Shown in pieces: positions 36,250-45,359 of a stretch of 64,000 nt of DNA (position 1 is the first letter of the stretch; each line of letters begins with the position of its first letter). The notes under the pieces are model-generated. The model was not told where the DNA came from and did not search any database. It saw nothing but the letters and a program-made list of their open reading frames with translations. The translations under genes were made by a program, and so were the position numbers. Source of the stretch: Oscillospiraceae bacterium (GTDB lineage: Bacteria > Bacillota > Clostridia > Oscillospirales > WRJC01); NCBI GenBank assembly GCA_009783265.1, contig WRHM01000003.1:62001-126000 (forward strand), written 5' to 3'.

Positions 36250-38226
36250 ATGAAAAAAACAAAGCTAATCAGTCATATCTGCATTTTTATGGTATTTTGC
36301 ATGCTGTCTTCAATGTTTTTGGCAAGCTGCAACTCAGGCGGAAGTATTGAGGATTTGCCGCAGAACAGAAAAGCTGTGACGCTGAACATTCATTTTCTTG
36401 TCGAAGATTCCACCACACCCGAGGCGATTGCCGCCGTTCAGAAAGAATTGAATTACATAACAGAGTCAAGATATACTACAAGATTAAATCTGATAGGGCT
36501 TAAAAGAAGCGAGTACGAAGCAGAAATAGCAAGACTCTTCGAAGCTTATGACGAGGAGCAGGAAAGGCTGGCAGAAGAAAAGGCCGTTCAGGCTTCTTTG
36601 GATAAAGCAAGCAAAGAGCAGGCAAGAAAAGACAAGGCCGCCGGGTTAACACAGGCTCCGACTAAAAGAGCTACAGAACCGCCCGCTACAACAGAGTTAG
36701 ACATATACGGAACCGACGGCAGAATAAAATGGCCCGATGCAAAGAACGACCAGCTTGATATTTTTCTTATAACGTCGAGCGATATGTATTACGAACTCGC
36801 CAAAGACGAAAGGCTTGAGGGTATGGACGACGATCTTACTACAAAAGCCAAAGTTTTGAAAGAATATATACACCCCTCTATAATGATGGCCGGGCAGTTC
36901 GGGGACAAAACCCTCGCGATACCCACAAATAAAATTATAGGCACGGCTACTTATATTGCAGTAAACAAGCGTCTTGTTGAAGAATATAATATATACGCCG
37001 AAAAATATAATCTTGATATAAAAGAAATAAACGCCGACCCTGACCTTGACGAAGAAGACCAGCTTACGCCTCTCTCAAAACTGGATCTGACAAAACTCAA
37101 AGAATATTCGCATTTGACTGATTATCTCGAATGGGCAAAAGAAGTTCATCCGGATGTGGCGCGTATAGAGGGCCCGTTTGTTTCGCTGAAAAATTATGAA
37201 CCCGTATTTCCGGATATGCCCGATTTCGCATTAGTATCAAGTTTGGGAGCAGTAGGAGCGGGGCGTCCGCTCGTTTATACCCCGCAGCAGGAACCCACGG
37301 AAGCCCCGACAAAAGCCCCGACTGAGCCTCCGACTGACGATAACGGGGAATTGCTGACCGAAGACCCTGATACTATTCCCCCTACGACGATTCCCGTTAC
37401 TACATATAAGCCGCAGCCCATTCCGGCCGTAACGAATTTGGCTCCGGCAAATATATCTTTGGCAAACAAATATACTCATACGGCGTATGTGAATATCATA
37501 AGCTTAAATCAAGAATACACCGAAAAAGGGCTGTTTGAAACTTCTCCGGTTCCGGCAGGCAAAGAACGCGCCGCGTTTATCCTTACGGGAACGCTCGAAG
37601 ATATGCTGGCAAATCAAGCCGCTGAAAAAGATGCAAACGGCGAGCCTATATACGAATATATACTTTATGCCAACCCTATTGCGACAAAAGAAGATCTGCA
37701 GGACGGCATGTACGCTATATCAGTATCTTCCCAGATACCGACTGCGCGCTGCATGGAAATCATAACTCTGTTAAATACAAACAAGCAATTTAAAAATACT
37801 TTCCAGTACGGAATTTTGGGAACGCACTATTTTTATAACGACAACGGCAGAATCGAGTATATAAATAACGATTATATGATAAACATGAACTATACAGGCA
37901 ATCGTTTTATTGCCGATTTAATGGAAGGCGACAATCCCAACAAGTGGGAAATAGCGAAAGAACATAATCTGAGCGTAGTAAATTCAGTATTCTTGACTTT
38001 TTATCTCGATAAAACAAAACTGACCCCTGTCGCCGAAGAAGTGATTCCTGAGATAGACGCGCTCAGCCAAAAAATCAAGCAGATTTACTCTAATTGGAGA
38101 CTTCCCGATGGATACGAAGATATAGACGATTATGTTGCGGGATATGTAACCCCAGAATTTGACGCTGCGGGATGGTCGGATTTGCTCGCGGAAATAAAAG
38201 CGCAGACCAATCCGCCGACAGACTAA
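36250..38226 (+). CDS. ABC-type sugar-binding-like lipoprotein with low-complexity inserts
   Basis: The 658 residues start with a lipoprotein signal (core about 8-24, lipobox FLASCNSG, Cys27). The body resembles family 1 extracellular solute-binding proteins of the LplA type. The C-terminal DUF3502-like part is recognisable by LNTNKQFKNTFQYGILGTHY. Two Pro/Thr/Lys-rich segments interrupt it (about 131-150 and 341-395, with TEAPTKAPTEPPT). No permease or ATPase gene is nearby, so it may be an orphan receptor or serve a transporter elsewhere. GGAGG precedes the ATG, and an unusually long leader lies upstream. Confidence 0.75.
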   Translation: MKKTKLISHICIFMVFCMLSSMFLASCNSGGSIEDLPQNRKAVTLNIHFLVEDSTTPEAIAAVQKELNYITESRYTTRLNLIGLKRSEYEAEIARLFEAYDEEQERLAEEKAVQASLDKASKEQARKDKAAGLTQAPTKRATEPPATTELDIYGTDGRIKWPDAKNDQLDIFLITSSDMYYELAKDERLEGMDDDLTTKAKVLKEYIHPSIMMAGQFGDKTLAIPTNKIIGTATYIAVNKRLVEEYNIYAEKYNLDIKEINADPDLDEEDQLTPLSKLDLTKLKEYSHLTDYLEWAKEVHPDVARIEGPFVSLKNYEPVFPDMPDFALVSSLGAVGAGRPLVYTPQQEPTEAPTKAPTEPPTDDNGELLTEDPDTIPPTTIPVTTYKPQPIPAVTNLAPANISLANKYTHTAYVNIISLNQEYTEKGLFETSPVPAGKERAAFILTGTLEDMLANQAAEKDANGEPIYEYILYANPIATKEDLQDGMYAISVSSQIPTARCMEIITLLNTNKQFKNTFQYGILGTHYFYNDNGRIEYINNDYMINMNYTGNRFIADLMEGDNPNKWEIAKEHNLSVVNSVFLTFYLDKTKLTPVAEEVIPEIDALSQKIKQIYSNWRLPDGYEDIDDYVAGYVTPEFDAAGWSDLLAEIKAQTNPPTD

Positions 38227-38255
38227 AATTATAAAATTACGCAAATAATATTTTC

Positions 38256-38278
38256 AGGGGCGGCAAAATGCCGCCCCT
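38256..38278. terminator. Palindrome acting as terminator
   Basis: A perfect 10-bp stem AGGGGCGGCA / TGCCGCCCCT with an AAA loop is followed by a T-rich run. It also fits the dispersed GGGGCG palindrome family. Confidence 0.65.
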
Positions 38279-38319
38279 AAGATTTTAATTTTTAATTTGA
38301 GCTTTGAGAGGAAAAATTT

Positions 38320-39012
38320 ATGGGTGAAATAACTTTTGATATAATAAAAAACGACGAAAAAGTCAGGGCTTATATAACCGCCGGCGACGCAGCCCTCAGA
38401 GTCCTCGGATATACGGAGCATTCTTTTCCGCATGTGTATAAAACAGCGCAAACCGCCGCCGCTATCTTATCAGATTTAGGATATGGCAAAAGAGATGCGG
38501 AACTGGCGAAAATCGCGGGGCTTTTGCACGATATAGGCAACATGGTAAACAGAAATTATCACGCTCTGACAGGCGGGGTGCTTGCAGAGTCAATTCTTTC
38601 AAGCCCGGAATATAATATGCCTTATTCTGAAATGACTTCTATAATAACAGCTATCGGCAATCATGACGAAGAAACCGGGCGTCCTGTCAATATAATATCC
38701 GCCGCGCTTATCTTAGCCGACAAATCTGACGTGCGCCGTTCGAGAGTAACTGAAAGCGATATGGATAAAATCCTCGCTGATATTCACGACCGTGTAAACT
38801 ACGCGGTCACAAACGGAAATATCTCTGCCTGTACTGACAATGACAAAAACGGCGCGAAAAAAATAGTCCTTAACTTAAGCATCGACACATCTGTATGCTC
38901 AGTTATGGACTATTTCGAAATATTTTTGACAAGAATGCTTATGTGCCGCAGGGCGGCGGCATATCTTGAAGCTGAATTTGATCTGATTATAAACAACCTT
39001 AAAATCATGTAA
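38320..39012 (+). CDS. HD domain phosphohydrolase
   Basis: The 230 residues contain an HD domain with HSFPHVYKTAQTAA (His near 38), GLLHDIGNM (His70-Asp71) and later NHDEETG and ADKSDVRR, giving a complete metal site. HD proteins of this size cleave phosphate esters of nucleotides or second messengers. The substrate is unknown. It converges with the YfhO gene after only 5 nt. Confidence 0.85.
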   Translation: MGEITFDIIKNDEKVRAYITAGDAALRVLGYTEHSFPHVYKTAQTAAAILSDLGYGKRDAELAKIAGLLHDIGNMVNRNYHALTGGVLAESILSSPEYNMPYSEMTSIITAIGNHDEETGRPVNIISAALILADKSDVRRSRVTESDMDKILADIHDRVNYAVTNGNISACTDNDKNGAKKIVLNLSIDTSVCSVMDYFEIFLTRMLMCRRAAAYLEAEFDLIINNLKIM

Positions 39013-39017
39013 TTTAA

Positions 39018-41804
39018 CTAATCATTATCATCTTCATCGTAATTTTCATAAATTTCGCTGTCTTCGTCATTTTCTGTATCGTTTTCGTAAGTTTCGTCGC
39101 CTTTTTCTTCAAACATCTTTTTTAATTTCTGATAAAAGTTTTTAAAGCTTTTATCTTCATTTTTTTTGTCTGTTTCTATATCTATATTATCTTGATTATC
39201 ATATTCCGGCGGCAATAATCCCGCGGGAGATTTGCGTATCCTATACAGGCAAAAAATCAATATGGCTAAGCATAAAAGCGATATTATCAAACCGGGAATT
39301 AATCCGGGGACTTTATAATAAAATTCAAGCTCGCTCTCCCCTGCCGGTATTTCCGCCGCCAATAAATATCCCGCGATTTTAAGCGTATTTATTTTATTTC
39401 CGTTGCATTTTACGCTCCAGCCCTCTGCCGGGACAGACGTGTAAAGCAGCCCGCCGGACTGAGAATTGATACGGCATTTTATGTTAGTGTCGCCTGCGCT
39501 TATTATTTCAAGTTTATCTTTTGAAAGATATTCGAAGCAAGAATTAAACGCCGCTTCGTCAAGCATGACGAGTTCCATTCCCCAGACCCCGTAAGAAATG
39601 CCGCTGATTTGAAAGCCCGGGACTTCAATGTTAATTGATATTTCAGTTCCCGCTTCCAATACGCCTAAATATATCGCGCGGTTTTGCCAGTCCTGTTTTA
39701 CCGGCTCGCCGTTATTTACGCGTGTAAATATCTCTCCCGCGCGAAAACCGTGGACTATATATGCCGGCGCGGTTGAAGTCACCGTATATTTGAAATCAAA
39801 AACTACAGGCAGGTCCGCGTCCGTTCTGTAATAATATTGCGCGTTCCAGTCGGCATTCGGCGCGAGGGTCGCATTTTCGCAGATCATATCCCCTTCGGGC
39901 ATAGATATATAAACATCAGAATTGCTGTTTATTGCGGAACGTATAAAAGCATTTTGGTTCTGTATCGGTGTGGCAGATAATTTAGGTTTCCATTCGGCAA
40001 GTTTACGGTCAACAATAAACGCGAACGGCAGATAATATTCATTTTGCAGTATTTTAAAGCCTTCGTGTTCGCCGATTTGTTCAAACCCGTAAATCTTTTC
40101 ATTTCCATGCCGCTGAACGAGATATTTTATATTAAGCACTGAATTTAACACCGGATAATCCGGATAATAAAGAGTCGATACGTTTTTCCCGTAAACCTGA
40201 TAGCCCATCGTCCTGAAGAAATCATAACCTGTGCCGATCATAGTAGAAGAATAATATGTCACGCCTTTATAATTATATAACATGCCCGGATTAAACGTAA
40301 ACCTCGGCGTTAATTCCATTCGGTAAAAATCATCCTGTCCGCTGTCGTATTTTAGTATAATATCTGCCATTTTATCATCGGCAAACTGATATTGCTCAAT
40401 ATTGCTTACTCTCTGGTCGCGGGCAAGGACAAAGGCAGTATTTACTCCCGCTTCGGCAATAATAATTATGCCAATGACAATCAATGCGGCGTTTTTTATT
40501 ATTTTATATTTTTCCGAATACATCAAAACAATCAATACGGCGAGCGCCATTACGATTAATACGGTTATAAACGCAGTATTAGTATCATGTTTTTTTTCAG
40601 CTTCGCCGCCGATATAAATTATCAGCAATGCCGCCGGCAAAGCCATAACAGATTTCCAACTTTGCCACTTGCATTTTATCAATGCTTCATAGCAAATTAA
40701 AATAATCATAAAAGTGCAAATAAAGCTCCACCTTCCATGAAAATTATTGGGTAAGTGAAAACCGTGCCAGACATAATCGAGCATATTGTAATTCAGGGAA
40801 AAATAAAAAAATACGATAAGCGCCGCGTAAATTATGCGTTTACGCAGTTTTATATTGCTGTTGAGCATAAACAGCGGCATAAATAAAAACGCGAAACTCC
40901 CGCCGTAAATATTGGGAACGCCGCCTTCCAGTGTAAGCGACGAAAGCGGCAGCATATTTGAAAAATAATTACGCAGGGGATGATAAAATTTCCCTGCGTC
41001 CGGAACTGATATTTCCGAAGCCAAAGTCATATTTAAGGCATTATATATCGGCAGTAGCGTAAAAGCTGTAAGACCTGCCGCGAGCAGAGAAAATCCCGCA
41101 AAATATTTTGCCTGCCGCAAAAATATTTTTAAAGAAAACTTTTTGAAATTACCAACAGTAAATACTAAAAAATATAATATCAAAAATATGCAGACGCTAA
41201 AAGCGATATAAAAATTAGAAAAAATAATAAACGCCAAGCTTAAACAATAAAGCAAAGGTTTTTTTGTCAATAACATACGCTCCAAGCCTATAAGCGTCAG
41301 CGGTAGTAAAATTACCGCGTCAGTCCACATCGGATGCGTCATAAAAGCCAGCATATAAGCGCCTAAGGCATACGCGACAGAAAACCCCACGGTGACAATA
41401 GTTTCTTTTTTAAATTTGTATTTCAAAAAAAAGAAGCAACTCAGAGACGCAAATCCGAATTTTAATATCAGGATAATATCCAATGCCGTTATCAGCGAGT
41501 TTTGTTTTAAAAACAAAAACAGCAGGAGAAACAAACTGTTGCCGTAATATCCGGACTGGGCAAAAGAATTAAATCCGAGCCCTCCGTTCCATGAATAAAC
41601 CAGCGACATACTGACCCTATGGTTATTCTGATCTACATATATCGGAAAATATTGTCCCCACAAATCCAGATTGAGCATTGAAAATTCACCAAAAGGTGCA
41701 ACTTTAAGCCGCGCAAAGCCTACACAGACCGCCGCGACAGGCAATACAAAAGCTAAAAAAGCATATTTCCAGCTTAAAATAAATTTTAACTTTTTCAACA
41801 GCAC
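39018..41804 (-). CDS. YfhO family large membrane protein (GT-C-like)
   Basis: The protein has 928 residues with about 12-14 membrane segments in the first 460, an extracellular region (about 460-820), one further membrane helix (about 828-848) and a very acidic cytoplasmic tail (YENDTENDEDSE). The early ALGAYMLAFMTHPMW and FNSFAQSGYYGNS segments match YfhO proteins, which resemble GT-C glycosyltransferases and are implicated in lipoteichoic acid or polymer glycosylation. The start is GTG at 41804 with AGGAG 8 nt upstream. Confidence 0.85.
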   Translation of the reverse strand: MLLKKLKFILSWKYAFLAFVLPVAAVCVGFARLKVAPFGEFSMLNLDLWGQYFPIYVDQNNHRVSMSLVYSWNGGLGFNSFAQSGYYGNSLFLLLFLFLKQNSLITALDIILILKFGFASLSCFFFLKYKFKKETIVTVGFSVAYALGAYMLAFMTHPMWTDAVILLPLTLIGLERMLLTKKPLLYCLSLAFIIFSNFYIAFSVCIFLILYFLVFTVGNFKKFSLKIFLRQAKYFAGFSLLAAGLTAFTLLPIYNALNMTLASEISVPDAGKFYHPLRNYFSNMLPLSSLTLEGGVPNIYGGSFAFLFMPLFMLNSNIKLRKRIIYAALIVFFYFSLNYNMLDYVWHGFHLPNNFHGRWSFICTFMIILICYEALIKCKWQSWKSVMALPAALLIIYIGGEAEKKHDTNTAFITVLIVMALAVLIVLMYSEKYKIIKNAALIVIGIIIIAEAGVNTAFVLARDQRVSNIEQYQFADDKMADIILKYDSGQDDFYRMELTPRFTFNPGMLYNYKGVTYYSSTMIGTGYDFFRTMGYQVYGKNVSTLYYPDYPVLNSVLNIKYLVQRHGNEKIYGFEQIGEHEGFKILQNEYYLPFAFIVDRKLAEWKPKLSATPIQNQNAFIRSAINSNSDVYISMPEGDMICENATLAPNADWNAQYYYRTDADLPVVFDFKYTVTSTAPAYIVHGFRAGEIFTRVNNGEPVKQDWQNRAIYLGVLEAGTEISINIEVPGFQISGISYGVWGMELVMLDEAAFNSCFEYLSKDKLEIISAGDTNIKCRINSQSGGLLYTSVPAEGWSVKCNGNKINTLKIAGYLLAAEIPAGESELEFYYKVPGLIPGLIISLLCLAILIFCLYRIRKSPAGLLPPEYDNQDNIDIETDKKNEDKSFKNFYQKLKKMFEEKGDETYENDTENDEDSEIYENYDEDDND

Positions 41805-41862
41805 AAAAAAATCTCCTATTGCACTTATTATTCTGTATTATTTTAGTTTAAGTTTCCGGGTC

Positions 41863-41885
41863 AGGGGCGGGAAAACCCCGCCCCT
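41863..41885 (-). terminator. Palindromic terminator after the solute-binding protein gene
   Basis: The stem AGGGGCGGG / CCCGCCCCT with an AAAA loop lies 47 nt past the stop at 41933. It is of the dispersed palindrome type. Confidence 0.55.
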
Positions 41886-41932
41886 ATAATAAAATTATAT
41901 TTTCCCTTGATTATTGTTGTTATGCGCGTCTG

Positions 41933-43492
41933 TTAATCCAGAGCCGATAATTTGTCAAGTGTTTTTTGCATAGCGGATTCTATTTTACTGGAGTTTTTCT
42001 CCCAGTATGTAACGAGAGAACCGCCTTTGCCCCTTGATAAATCTTCAAAATACGAAGTCGCGCTGCCCCAGTAATACATATCGCCTAAATCATATAAACG
42101 ATTTGTGAGAATAATATCTATCATTTCTCTTGATTCTTCGTCCCTTGCGAATTTTGTCTTGAGGTTTATGTCATAATACGCGGGCAATAAAATATATCTG
42201 CTCTCATAAGCGAGAGTTTCGAGTATAAGCCCGGATCTGTCTTTGTCCTCGGCAGTTATCGGCACGCTTACCGCGCTTGTGCACCACGCGTCCACAGCCA
42301 CATAATAATTTGTCTGGCTTTCTTCAAATTTTGGAGGAGGCAGTATGCCAAAGTCAGTTTCCATTGTTCTGAGCAGAGTCACCCTGTTCATCCCTGCGTG
42401 ATAAAATAACGCGCGGTTTTCGGCGAACAGCGGCACCTGAAAATCGTCCCAGACGTCCGCGTATTTGCCGTTGTATTCATCGGCGCATATAGAATAATTT
42501 TTGTCTCCCTGCATTGCGCCTATCTTTTCACAGATTTCAACAGCCCTTTCATTATACATAGTAATTTCCGGAATATTATCGGCATTTAATTTGCTTATGT
42601 ATTCCCCTGCGGCGTTATAAAAATACTGGCTGTGCCTTAACTGCGATATAAGCCCGTATTGGTCTTCATCGTCCATTTTGCCGTCGCCGTTTAAATCTTT
42701 TGAAACGGTTTTCATCATATCAAACATTTTATCGAGCGTCCATTTACCCGAAAGCACAAGCTGGTACGGGTCCTCAAGCTGATTATCTTTGAGCAATGTC
42801 TTGCTGAACATTAATATTATAATAGCGTCTTTGTCTCGTATCGTCAAATCGCACGAAGTAGCGAACAGTTTATCATAAATAGAAAGCTGTTCGGTAGCTT
42901 TCTGGTCCCACCAAGGTTTTGATAAATCTACATAGGGCATACTATGCAAATCCATAAGATAACCGGAATTTATGAGATTATCCTGTCCGTCCCTCAGCCC
43001 TATCACTACTAAGTCATAATCGTCGCTCCCGGCTTTTATAGAACGCGCGGCTTTTGAGCCTACTGCGCTGTCCGGAATATTCGTAATTGTGATATTATAT
43101 TTTTCCTCTATTTTTTGGTTTCTCTGAAATACGGCGTCGTTAATTGGGTCGCCGGTTTCCCCTTCGGCGGATATATCGTAGTTCCACCAGTGCAGGTTCG
43201 CGCTTTCGCTTCGCGATATTATCCTGAAATCATAATTGCCGAAATCTTTTTCCGGGAGGTCGTAATCCGGCCGCGCCTCGATTGAATTGTCAGATTTTTC
43301 GGTATTAGCGTCATTTTCTTTTGCGTCGTCATTTGAGCCGCCGTCTCCGTTTTCATTATTTGCGACGGTGGTATTACCATCATTGTCATTTCCGGAGTCG
43401 CCGTTTCCGCAGCCTATAATATTTAATGCAAGCGCGCAAAGCATAATTATTGTCAAGATAAACGCAATAATTTTAATTTTTGAAAATTTCAT
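41933..43492 (-). CDS. Extracellular solute-binding lipoprotein
   Basis: The protein has 519 residues: signal peptide with lipobox (ALNIIGCGNG, Cys28), then an Asn/Asp/Gly-rich linker (about 30-75), then a family 1 solute-binding fold with paired lobes. An EF-hand-like DLNGDGKMDDEDQYG loop near residue 255 suggests Ca2+ binding, as in several sugar-binding proteins. No ABC permease is adjacent. AAGGAG precedes the ATG. Confidence 0.82.
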   Translation of the reverse strand: MKFSKIKIIAFILTIIMLCALALNIIGCGNGDSGNDNDGNTTVANNENGDGGSNDDAKENDANTEKSDNSIEARPDYDLPEKDFGNYDFRIISRSESANLHWWNYDISAEGETGDPINDAVFQRNQKIEEKYNITITNIPDSAVGSKAARSIKAGSDDYDLVVIGLRDGQDNLINSGYLMDLHSMPYVDLSKPWWDQKATEQLSIYDKLFATSCDLTIRDKDAIIILMFSKTLLKDNQLEDPYQLVLSGKWTLDKMFDMMKTVSKDLNGDGKMDDEDQYGLISQLRHSQYFYNAAGEYISKLNADNIPEITMYNERAVEICEKIGAMQGDKNYSICADEYNGKYADVWDDFQVPLFAENRALFYHAGMNRVTLLRTMETDFGILPPPKFEESQTNYYVAVDAWCTSAVSVPITAEDKDRSGLILETLAYESRYILLPAYYDINLKTKFARDEESREMIDIILTNRLYDLGDMYYWGSATSYFEDLSRGKGGSLVTYWEKNSSKIESAMQKTLDKLSALD

Positions 43493-43682
43493 GTTTGATT
43501 TTACTCCTTTTTATATTTAAAATAAAATTATATATATTTTATCACATTTTTATTTATTTGTCTATGGGCGGGAAAAATTTATTATAATAAATCTTTCACT
43601 TGAATTTATGAATTTATGATGTTATTATTATTTTATAAAAATTTTATTTTTTGTTAATTAGAGATGAGCAAACGCCCGGGAA

Positions 43683-43786
43683 AACCCCTCCGTTACTTCG
43701 TGACACCTCCCCTTGCAGGGGAGGCTTGGTTCAATTTCTTTGCCTCCCCTAAAAAGGGGAGGTGCCGTCGCAACGGCGGTGGGGTT
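43683..43786. repeat. Palindromic repeat with the two-hairpin unit in tail-to-tail order
   Basis: The gap 43493-43937 holds inverted units whose outer parts are ACCCCTCCG...CGGTGGGGTT and whose inner parts are the GGGGAGG hairpins (CCTCCCCTTGCAGGGGAGG and CCTCCCCTAAAAAGGGGAGG). The composition is that of the elements at 4678 and 8531, but the order of outer and inner hairpins is reversed. I see nothing else convincing in the gap. Confidence 0.6.
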
Positions 43787-43937
43787 CGTTATCTATGCCT
43801 TTTCGACTTTTGCAATCGGCTATTTTGTTAATATTTGAGGATGGGATTCACATGAAAACTATTACTTTTGTAAACATAATCAGTAACAAAACGCCACAGA
43901 AAAATATTAAAATCAAATTAAAATCAAAGGAGAATTT

Positions 43938-45218
43938 ATGCAAATAATATATAAAGAAATTGATGAAAACTTACTAAAAAAAATAATTGTTCACTACGGC
44001 AACGAAGAATTAATAAAAAGCCATATAAATCTTGAAAATGGTAATTATTCGCTTGCCGCTTTTCATGAAGATAAACCTGTAGGGTTTATTTCAGTATGTA
44101 CTCAAAATTTTACAGTTCCGTTAGAAGATAAAAAAGGCGCAGATATAGCTATTATTGAAGTAGATAAAAATTATCGGCGCAAAGGTATAGCCAGAGAACT
44201 TGTAAGCTGCGCCGAAAAATGGGCAAAAAGTATGGGTTTATCTCAAATCAGAGCGTGGAGCAGTTATGATAAGCCGGAAGCGATAAAAATGTGGCATGCA
44301 TTAAATTATTGCATGTGTCCTGCGACAATATGGGTGGAATGGTGTAAAGAAATTGTAGACGGCTATCATGTCGCAAAAAGACTTAACCCGACCGATGGCT
44401 TAGATAAAGAATTTTTATTAAATCACTGGTACGCCGATATTTACGAACAGAAAATAAATAAAACAGATGAAGCCGAATTTGTATTGTCTATTTTAAAAGA
44501 CGGCAAATATAATAACGTTAAAACTATTTTGGACGTTTGCTGCGGCGGCGGAAGAAATACAGTCCCTATCGCAAACGCAGGATATAAAGTTTCAGGATTT
44601 GACGCGGACGAATATATGCTCGAAAAGCTTCAAAAAAGAATCGAACGCGATAAAATCAAAAATATATCATGGCGAAAATCCGACGCAATCAAAGACAACT
44701 GGGGTAAAGATTTTGACGTTGTTGTGTTGGCGGGGAATATTTTTGTAAATATATATACCGAGGGAGGTTATTCTGAAGCGCAGGAATTATTTATAAAAAA
44801 AGCATCTGAGTGCGTAAAACCCGGCGGGTATATGTATCTTGATTTTGACTGTTCCGTTCATTTCAATAACGACGACGAAAATGATTTAACGGAAACAGAA
44901 AAAGATACTAAAGAATGGATAGTTTTTGAAGGAACGGACGACATTGGCACTTACGGCAAATTTATCATGATGTGCGACAAATATATCAACGGAAAGCTTA
45001 TGGCAAGAAGACGTTTTGAAATCACGCCGAAAAACGGTGAAAAATTTGATTTTATTACATACAGAACCGCAAAGCATTTTCCGACTTTTGACGAAACCAA
45101 AACATGGCTTGATAAATACGGCTGGGAAATATTGCGATTATACGGCAGCCGGAACAAAGAAAATTTTAACGAAAATACCGAAGGAAACCGCGCTGTCATC
45201 TGGGCAAGAAAAAATTAA
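43938..45218 (+). CDS. Fused GNAT acetyltransferase and SAM methyltransferase
   Basis: The protein has 426 residues with two enzymatic domains. Residues 1-155 form a GNAT fold with the acetyl-CoA loop VDKNYRRKGIARELVSCA. Residues about 160-426 form a class I methyltransferase with motif I ILDVCCGGGRNTVPIA, the acidic SGFDADEYM and KPGGYMYLDFD. The substrate is unknown; the fusion implies sequential acetylation and methylation, or modification and self-protection, of one molecule. AAAGGAG precedes the ATG. The gene is flanked by repeats upstream and a terminator downstream. Confidence 0.85.
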   Translation: MQIIYKEIDENLLKKIIVHYGNEELIKSHINLENGNYSLAAFHEDKPVGFISVCTQNFTVPLEDKKGADIAIIEVDKNYRRKGIARELVSCAEKWAKSMGLSQIRAWSSYDKPEAIKMWHALNYCMCPATIWVEWCKEIVDGYHVAKRLNPTDGLDKEFLLNHWYADIYEQKINKTDEAEFVLSILKDGKYNNVKTILDVCCGGGRNTVPIANAGYKVSGFDADEYMLEKLQKRIERDKIKNISWRKSDAIKDNWGKDFDVVVLAGNIFVNIYTEGGYSEAQELFIKKASECVKPGGYMYLDFDCSVHFNNDDENDLTETEKDTKEWIVFEGTDDIGTYGKFIMMCDKYINGKLMARRRFEITPKNGEKFDFITYRTAKHFPTFDETKTWLDKYGWEILRLYGSRNKENFNENTEGNRAVIWARKN

Positions 45219-45246
45219 ATATAAATAAAATAAATCTTATATGTAG

Positions 45247-45289
45247 AAAAAACGACATAATTGTAATTTTTACGGTTATGCCGTTTTTT
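45247..45289 (+). terminator. Rho-independent terminator
   Basis: The stem AAAAAACGACATAA / TTATGCCGTTTTTT has one mismatch and ends in a T-run, 29 nt after the fusion gene. Confidence 0.7.
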
Positions 45290-45291
45290 TA

Positions 45292-45320
45292 TTGATAAAA
45301 CATAAAATATATGATATAAT
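45292..45320 (+). promoter_or_regulatory. SigA-type promoter of the polysaccharide deacetylase gene
   Basis: TTGATA (45292-45297) and TATAAT (45315-45320) are separated by 17 bp. Confidence 0.75.
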
Positions 45321-45359
45321 TATTTTAATCATAAAAAGAAAGATGTACATAAAAATAAC

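Noticed and set aside
43762-43947. 61-codon plus-strand frame before the GNAT-methyltransferase gene
   Set aside because: It begins inside a palindromic repeat and overlaps the next gene's start. No ribosome site or conserved pattern is seen.
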